Of a stretch of 10,320 nucleotides of DNA, positions 5,906 to 10,320 are shown piece by piece. Every line of letters begins with the position of its first letter. Position 1 is the stretch's first letter. Made by a program: the position numbers and the translations under genes. The notes beneath the pieces were generated by a model that had not been told where the DNA came from, made no database searches, and was given only the letters and a program-made list of their open reading frames with translations. The stretch spans positions 1-10,320 of the forward strand of contig JAEYVW010000393.1 of NCBI GenBank assembly GCA_023429365.1, read 5' to 3'. The stretch is from Bacteroidota bacterium. GTDB taxonomy: Bacteria > Bacteroidota > Bacteroidia > Chitinophagales > Chitinophagaceae.

Positions 5906-6156
5906 ATTGGTGGCAGTTGCACAACTCCTTAAAAATTCTAATATCCGGATCTTTTCAGTCCGGTCATTTTGATTTCTAAAAATTGGAGAAGTTTTAGTTT
6001 TTGGTGTTGAGGGTGGCCAGGGGTAACTGTAGCGGCAAAAAACAACTAATAAAGTAACAACTGTTTTTCAATATACGATTTACCCCGGCATCTCCCCCAC
6101 TGCGTCTCCAAATCAGGTGAAAATTGCATAGGAACCGCAATGTGTGTGAAAGTCGA
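5906..6156. other. Non-coding right margin of the array
   Basis: No gene is visible between the closing CCGCTAAC (5898-5905) and the mutS2 stop codon. The first ~25 bases (ATTGGTGGCAGTTGCACAA) loosely resemble the start of attC-like site 3, so this may be a truncated last site. GTAGCGGC at 6029-6036 could be its other half but lacks a convincing inner stem. A weak hairpin, CCGGA (5945-5949) with TCCGG (5959-5963), followed by a T-rich stretch, could end transcription of cassette 6. Confidence 0.4.
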
Positions 6157-8262
6157 TTATTCTTCCTTTACCTTTTCTTTTACGACGACCAGGTCTTTTA
6201 ATTCAACCTGCATCGGCAACATGCCAATTTTTACGACAGCTCTTTTACCCCGTAATTCCATCACCTGACCTACCTGGTGATTTCTTTTCATCTTGACCTT
6301 ATCTCCGATGTTGATATCGCCGCCCACTTCATCAAACTTCGATTCGATCTTCCGCTGCATACGGCTGGCCGCTTTTTTCTCATTCTTTTTAAACAATAGA
6401 GCTTCCATCTGTCCGATCACTTTATTCTTATTCTCTTCTTTCCGCCATTCCAGCTGCAGTTGCCTGAGCTTTCGCTCCATATCACGCAGGTAGTTGATCT
6501 TTTCCGCGGCGATCTTATTTTGCTCTTTTAAGATGGCCAGTTGCTGCAAATGCCTTTCCTTATCCAGCACCTGCTGCATTTCCTTTTTAAGCTTTTCATT
6601 TTCCCTGACAAGCATATTCAGCTCCAGTTCTTTTTTCTCCAGTTCCTTTAGATCCTGTTCGGTACGGTTTAATAATTTATCGAGGCGGAACTGGTCCTGG
6701 TCTACCAGCTCACGGGCCTGGTTTATCAGACGTTTATCGAGACCAATTCTCTCTGCAATAGAAAAAGTGTAAGAGCTGCCGGGTTTACCAATGATAAGTT
6801 TATATAGCGGTCTCAGGTTTTTCTCATCAAAACCCATCGCGCCATTAATGATGCCCGCTGTTTTGCCTGCCATTACTTTTAGATTCAGGTAGTGTGTGGT
6901 CACAATTCCCAAAGCGTGCTTTTTAGCCAGTTCCTGTAAGATCACTTCAGCAAATGCACCGCCGAGGTTGGGATCACTTCCACTGCCGAGTTCATCAATA
7001 AAGAAAAGTGTTTTACCATTCGCGTTTTCCATGAAATACTTCATGTGCAGCAAATGGCTACTGTATGTGCTCAGTTCAAATTCCAGGCTCTGTGTATCGC
7101 CGATATGGATCATCAGTTGCTTAAATATTCCAAAACCTGATGAAGGATGTACGGGAACCAGCAAGCCACTTTGCACCATCATCTGTAAAAGTCCGACTGT
7201 TTTGAGCGTAACCGTTTTTCCACCGGCATTGGGTCCGCTGATCACCAGTATTCTTTGCTTCTCATCAAGGGTGATGCTTACCGGGATAGTGGGCTTCCCG
7301 GCTTTTTGATTGTAGAGATAGAGTAAAGGGTGAACCGCCTGTACCAAATGAACCTGTGCCTTGTCGGCAACGACCGGGAACTCACCCTGGATCTCTATCG
7401 CCAATTTAGCTTTGGCGCGAATGAAATCATATTGACCAACAATACCGTGGTATGTATTGAGCAGCGCGGCATAAATAGCCAGGCTTGCTGTGAGATCCCG
7501 AAGTATTCGATATACCTCTTTTCGTTCTTCATTTTCCAACTCCCCTACTTCGTTATTCAGGCCAATCGTCTCCTCCGGTTCTACAAAAGCTGTTTTTCGG
7601 CTTTCGCTCTCTCCATGCAGGATTCCTTTTACGGTTCGTTTCTGTTCAGCAAATACCGCCAGTACCCGCCTGCCGTTCATAAAGCTTTCTTCTATTTCTG
7701 CGAGGTAACCCTGTTTGTTTAATTTCGAAACGATCCGGTCGAAAACCCTTCTCAGTTCATTTCTTTTGCGGTAAAGATTCATGCGGATATCCCGCAGCTC
7801 AGAGGAAGCAGTATCTTTTACCTGGCCATACTCGTCTATAACGGCGTCGATGATACTGATGATCGCTTTTTCATAATGGGTATACGCAATTACCTGTGCC
7901 AGCGCTCCATAAGCCGTCCGGCGTTCATTGTCGAACCAACGGAATATTTTCTCTATACTTTCCGCCAGTTTTCGCAGCATCAGCAATTGCTCACCCGACA
8001 AAACCGCACCCGGGATTGACAGTAACTTTAACTCTTTGGCGAGATTGAGAATATAGTCATTGGGAAAATAAATGCTGTTTTGTAATAATATTTTGTATTC
8101 GTGGCTTTGCCTGAGTTCAGTATCGATAAACTCCTTACGGGTATGGATGCGGAGCTCCTCTGCCCTTTTGCGGGCAAGATCGGTCTGGCAATAATTAGCC
8201 AGTAATGATTTTATCTTATCGAATTCCAGTTGTAAATAAGCCGACTCCGGGAATAATTTCAT
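6157..8262 (-). CDS. mutS2: MutS2 family ATPase, short form without Smr domain
   Basis: MutS2 is a DNA- or ribosome-associated ABC-type ATPase. Members are linked to suppression of homologous recombination and, in Bacillus, to rescue of collided ribosomes. This 701-residue protein shows the core and lever helices (about 1-300). The ATPase follows, with Walker A GPNAGGKT (343-350), signature region STYSSHL (398-404), Walker B LFFIDELGSGSDP (419-431) and the TTHY switch histidine H457. A long charged coiled coil spans about 505-635, and a KOW-like beta domain (GDKVKMKR...GQVMELRGKRAVVKI) about 653-680. The chain then ends at KVKEE. Family members with a C-terminal Smr nuclease domain are usually near 780 residues or longer, so that domain is absent. 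The stop is clean and no Smr-like remnant follows. The ATG at 8260-8262 fits the family N-terminus (MKLFPESAYLQLEFDKI). The gene stands alone, opposite in strand to the cassettes. Confidence 0.96.
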   Translation of the reverse strand: MKLFPESAYLQLEFDKIKSLLANYCQTDLARKRAEELRIHTRKEFIDTELRQSHEYKILLQNSIYFPNDYILNLAKELKLLSIPGAVLSGEQLLMLRKLAESIEKIFRWFDNERRTAYGALAQVIAYTHYEKAIISIIDAVIDEYGQVKDTASSELRDIRMNLYRKRNELRRVFDRIVSKLNKQGYLAEIEESFMNGRRVLAVFAEQKRTVKGILHGESESRKTAFVEPEETIGLNNEVGELENEERKEVYRILRDLTASLAIYAALLNTYHGIVGQYDFIRAKAKLAIEIQGEFPVVADKAQVHLVQAVHPLLYLYNQKAGKPTIPVSITLDEKQRILVISGPNAGGKTVTLKTVGLLQMMVQSGLLVPVHPSSGFGIFKQLMIHIGDTQSLEFELSTYSSHLLHMKYFMENANGKTLFFIDELGSGSDPNLGGAFAEVILQELAKKHALGIVTTHYLNLKVMAGKTAGIINGAMGFDEKNLRPLYKLIIGKPGSSYTFSIAERIGLDKRLINQARELVDQDQFRLDKLLNRTEQDLKELEKKELELNMLVRENEKLKKEMQQVLDKERHLQQLAILKEQNKIAAEKINYLRDMERKLRQLQLEWRKEENKNKVIGQMEALLFKKNEKKAASRMQRKIESKFDEVGGDINIGDKVKMKRNHQVGQVMELRGKRAVVKIGMLPMQVELKDLVVVKEKVKEE

Positions 8263-8446
8263 ACTTCAGTCTCCAGTCATTTAACCGCAAATTTCGGGAA
8301 GTTTGGCGGCTTATTAATAGCTCTGCGCCCAGCGTGCAAAACTCCTCCGTGACCAAAAAAGGCCACGAATGACACCAATCACACGAAAGGAGCCACAGAT
8401 TACCCGGATTACACGGATTGTTTTCTCCGTGTATTCGCGCAAATCA

Positions 8447-8627
8447 CCGTGCCCTCCGTGACCAAAAAAAAGGACACGATGTACACGAAGGAAACACGAG
8501 GAACACGGAGATTTATTAGCAGGGATTATTTACCGGGTTTCCAGTCATTAAACCACAAATTTTCGGAAAGTTTAATGTTACTGTGATTTCATAGTATATA
8601 AATCCACCGTGTCCTTCGTGCAAAACT
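8447..8627 (+). repeat. Tandem ~180-bp repeat, unit 1
   Basis: The unit begins CCGTGCCCTCCGTG and has a period of 181 bases before unit 2. It contains CACGAAGGAAACACGAGG near its start and CCGTGTCCTTCGTG near its end, so the ends can pair. It also contains a block (8540-8573, CCAGTCATTAAACCACAAA onward) resembling the sequence at 8272-8303 just upstream of mutS2. Confidence 0.85.
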
Positions 8628-8805
8628 CCGTGCCCTCCGTGACCAAAAAAGGACACGATGTACACGAAGGAAACACGAGGAACACGGAGATTTATTAGCA
8701 GGGATTATTTACCGGGTTTCCAGTCATTAAACCATAAATTTTCGGAAAGTTTAATGTTACTGTGGTTTCATAGTATATAAATCCACCGTGTCCTTCTGCA
8801 AATCT
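8628..8805 (+). repeat. Tandem ~180-bp repeat, unit 2
   Basis: Nearly identical to unit 1, with a few substitutions and small deletions (178 bases). A partial third unit starts at 8806 with the same CCGTGCCCTCCGTG word, then diverges into short CACGAAT-type repeats. The near identity suggests recent duplication or ongoing homogenisation. Confidence 0.85.
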
Positions 8806-8819
8806 CCGTGCCCTCCGTG

Positions 8820-8965
8820 ACCAAAAAAAGGCCACGAATGACACCAATCACACGAATATTTTGCCACGGATTACACAGATTACACCGATTGAGATTATCT
8901 GAGCCACGAATGACACGAATGACACGAAAAAGCCACGGATTGCGCGGATTTTACAGATTGAGATT
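8820..8965 (+). repeat. Cluster of short CACGAAT / CACGGATT repeats
   Basis: GCCACGAATGACACCAATC (8832 onward) repeats a copy near 8362. It is followed by GCCACGGATTACACAGATT and GCCACGAATGACACGAATG-type strings with a period of about ten bases. Words of this kind are common in intergenic DNA of Bacteroidota and some other phyla; their role is not established. Confidence 0.7.
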
Positions 8966-8985
8966 CTTCGAGGCTCTCCGTGACC

Positions 8986-9016
8986 AAAAAAAGGCCGGCT
9001 GCATGAGCAACCGGCC
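8986..9016 (-). terminator. Rho-independent terminator of susD-like gene
   Basis: Read on the minus strand, GGCCGGTTGC (9016-9007) pairs with GCAGCCGGCC (9002-8993) around a four-base loop. The stem is ten pairs including one G-T pair, and seven T follow (8992-8986). It lies ~50 bases after the susD-like stop codon. A run of five A at 9017-9021 means it could act weakly in the other direction too. Confidence 0.85.
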
Positions 9017-9064
9017 AAAAACAACTGCTTAACGAGAAACGTAGTTGTATATAATTTATCCTGA

Positions 9065-10320
9065 TTAATGTTTAGCCCACCACAATGGAGTCAACACTTC
9101 ATCCGGACCACCCAGTGCAGTAACCGCCTGTTCGTATCCATCTGCGTTGCTTGAAGGCAGGCTGGATGGGTATTTCAAACGCTGCGGGAAGAATTTCACG
9201 TTACTTGTCATGTAGTTGCCGGCATTAAGTGCAGGCATATTTACAAGCGGATTTTCTACAGCAGGATTTTCGAAGAACGGCAATCCGAGGCGACGATGAT
9301 CACTCCAGGCTTCGAGTGGCAGCCATGGTGTATGCGCGATGAATTTCTGGGTGATGATCTTTGTAAGGTGATCATTCTTCACCGTACCATTCTTGTACAG
9401 GTGATTGACAGGATACAACACATTGGCAGTGCCTGCTGCGTTGGTATATCCATCAATATAATCCATGCTATGTGAAGCTGATGGCTCAGTTGTATGATTC
9501 CATGCTACAGAAGTACCAACCCTGTTGTAATCAGTAGAATTTTTGTAATCGGATGCAAAACCAGAAACACCCCAGTATGCGAAGTTTGCGTCGATACCTG
9601 CTTCGTAAGCCGCCTGACCGCTCATGGGCACAGTCCATCCTCTTACAGCTGCTTCAGCCAGGAGGAAGTAAGTTTCCCAGTTGGCGAAGAATATCCGTTT
9701 GCTGGTACTGTTTCTGAATTTATGACCATGACGGGGAATAGCACCATTGTAAGATCTGATCTGGTTCTTAGCACCCTTCGCACCCCAATCACCATTCACA
9801 GGAGCATTCCATGTATATTTCGCATCGAGTGTTTTCACCACATTACCGGCATCGTCTACAAGGTTACGTGCGGTGGTCTTGGCACTGTTATCCCAGGAAG
9901 GATAGGCGTTGAAATCAGGATTATCAAAATCACCAGGGATAATATAGGCCTTGTATGCCCTGGGATCAATAGCGTAAGGAAGGCCATCCAGCCAATAGCC
10001 TGCAGAAGGATCATTGGTCATGGTGGTGAAATGGTTTAAAAATCTTAAACCAATATAATCCTCGTCCTTGATAGCAGAATGCATAGTTGCAGGCACCTGG
10101 TCTTCAGTTTTAATACCACCCAGTCCGATAAAAATATTATTGATTGTCGATGACATCTGGTAGTAGTTCCATTCCCTGGTCATTACGCCGGTGAGGGCAT
10201 CCCAACCTGGCTTTTCTGCTACCTGGAACACATCATCGGCAGCGGTAAGCAATGGCAAAGCAGCCGCAGCTTCAAACTCAGATTTGGCTTTGTTTTGATC
10301 TACTTCTGAAAGGCGCATCG
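9065..10320 (-). CDS. SusD/RagB-family nutrient-binding lipoprotein, partial
   Basis: SusD-like proteins sit on the outer surface of the outer membrane. They capture glycans or other nutrients and pass them to a SusC-type TonB-dependent transporter. The visible 417 residues are the C-terminal part. The frame is open to the window edge, and the signal peptide, lipobox and first TPR helices are missing, so the true start lies further right. Diagnostic features are the TPR-like helix WETYFLLAEAAVRGW (about 214-228), followed by AAYEAGIDANFAYWG. PWLPLEAWSDHRRLGLP is at about 331-347 and the C-terminal FFPQRLKYPSSLP at about 376-388. These fit the SusD-like branch often labelled SusD/RagB nutrient-binding outer membrane lipoprotein. 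Being last before a strong terminator fits the usual susC-susD order. Substrate cannot be told from this part. Confidence 0.92.
   Translation of the reverse strand, partial: MRLSEVDQNKAKSEFEAAAALPLLTAADDVFQVAEKPGWDALTGVMTREWNYYQMSSTINNIFIGLGGIKTEDQVPATMHSAIKDEDYIGLRFLNHFTTMTNDPSAGYWLDGLPYAIDPRAYKAYIIPGDFDNPDFNAYPSWDNSAKTTARNLVDDAGNVVKTLDAKYTWNAPVNGDWGAKGAKNQIRSYNGAIPRHGHKFRNSTSKRIFFANWETYFLLAEAAVRGWTVPMSGQAAYEAGIDANFAYWGVSGFASDYKNSTDYNRVGTSVAWNHTTEPSASHSMDYIDGYTNAAGTANVLYPVNHLYKNGTVKNDHLTKIITQKFIAHTPWLPLEAWSDHRRLGLPFFENPAVENPLVNMPALNAGNYMTSNVKFFPQRLKYPSSLPSSNADGYEQAVTALGGPDEVLTPLWWAKH

Larger units (their letters stand above)
8263..9064. other. Repeat-rich intergenic region between mutS2 and susD-like gene
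   Basis: These 802 bases contain no credible gene. They hold the mutS2 leader, two tandem ~180-bp repeats (8447-8805), and runs of short CACGAAT, ACACCAATCACACGA and CACGGATT words at about 8340-8440 and 8825-8960. A terminator hairpin closes the region. One open frame on the + strand (8808-9032) reads through the short repeats, giving a repetitive Arg/Thr/His-rich product, and is judged non-coding. Confidence 0.7.

Noticed and set aside
6293..7722. Several + strand open frames within mutS2
   Set aside because: They are antisense to a complete, well-supported MutS2 reading frame and have low-complexity Ser/Phe-rich products.
8447..8810. CRISPR array
   Set aside because: The repeats are ~180 bp and directly adjacent, with no short regular repeats separated by unique spacers, and there are no cas genes.
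8808..9032. Arg/Thr/His-rich open frame in the repeat region
   Set aside because: It is a translation of short tandem DNA repeats and overlaps the terminator.
9494..10039. Open frame on the + strand within the susD-like gene
   Set aside because: It is antisense to the SusD-like protein, which has clear family motifs.

Overview
The window looks like chromosome of a Bacteroidota bacterium, probably near Chitinophaga or its relatives. The evidence is a SusD/RagB-type outer-membrane nutrient-binding lipoprotein at the right edge, a MutS2 of the short form without an Smr domain, a lipoprotein with an LSSC lipobox, and almost no Shine-Dalgarno sequences. The exact genus is an inference.

Positions 1-5905 are an accessory region on the + strand. 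It holds six single-gene units. Each begins with GTT (once GTA) plus a short unit-specific word and ends with the reverse complement of that word plus AAC (once AAT). Neighbouring units are joined in one of two ways. Three junctions (about 1549-1745, 3475-3679, 5064-5226) carry a 160-200 bp element with a 14-19 bp imperfect stem just inside the AAC/GTT pair. The other three junctions (right ends at 523, 2956 and 4556) carry a decayed IS110-family element lying directly between the AAC and the GTT. The layout IS / unit / hairpin / unit / IS / unit / hairpin / unit / IS / unit / hairpin / unit strictly alternates. This is the architecture of integron gene cassettes with attC sites. The site words do not fit the classical RYYYAAC/GTTRRRY consensus well and no integrase lies in the window, so I call it an integron-like (attC-like, integrase-free) array. 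The cargo is five predicted membrane, lipoprotein or exported proteins and one soluble protein, none of recognised function.

Positions 5906-6156 are a non-coding margin. Positions 6157-8262 (minus) encode MutS2. Positions 8263-9064 are a repeat-rich intergenic stretch: two tandem copies of a ~180 bp unit that include a copy of the sequence just upstream of mutS2, then short CACGAAT/CACGGATT-type repeats, ending in a strong hairpin terminator for the susD-like gene. Positions 9065 to the right edge (minus) are the C-terminal part of a SusD-like protein, whose SusC partner would be expected beyond the window.

The most interesting part is the cassette array and its link with IS110-family elements. 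Insertion of IS1111/IS110-type elements into attC sites is known in proteobacterial integrons. Here the elements take the place of the whole attC-like hairpin at alternate junctions in a Bacteroidota genome, and they keep an 84-bp noncoding end that is identical in all three copies.
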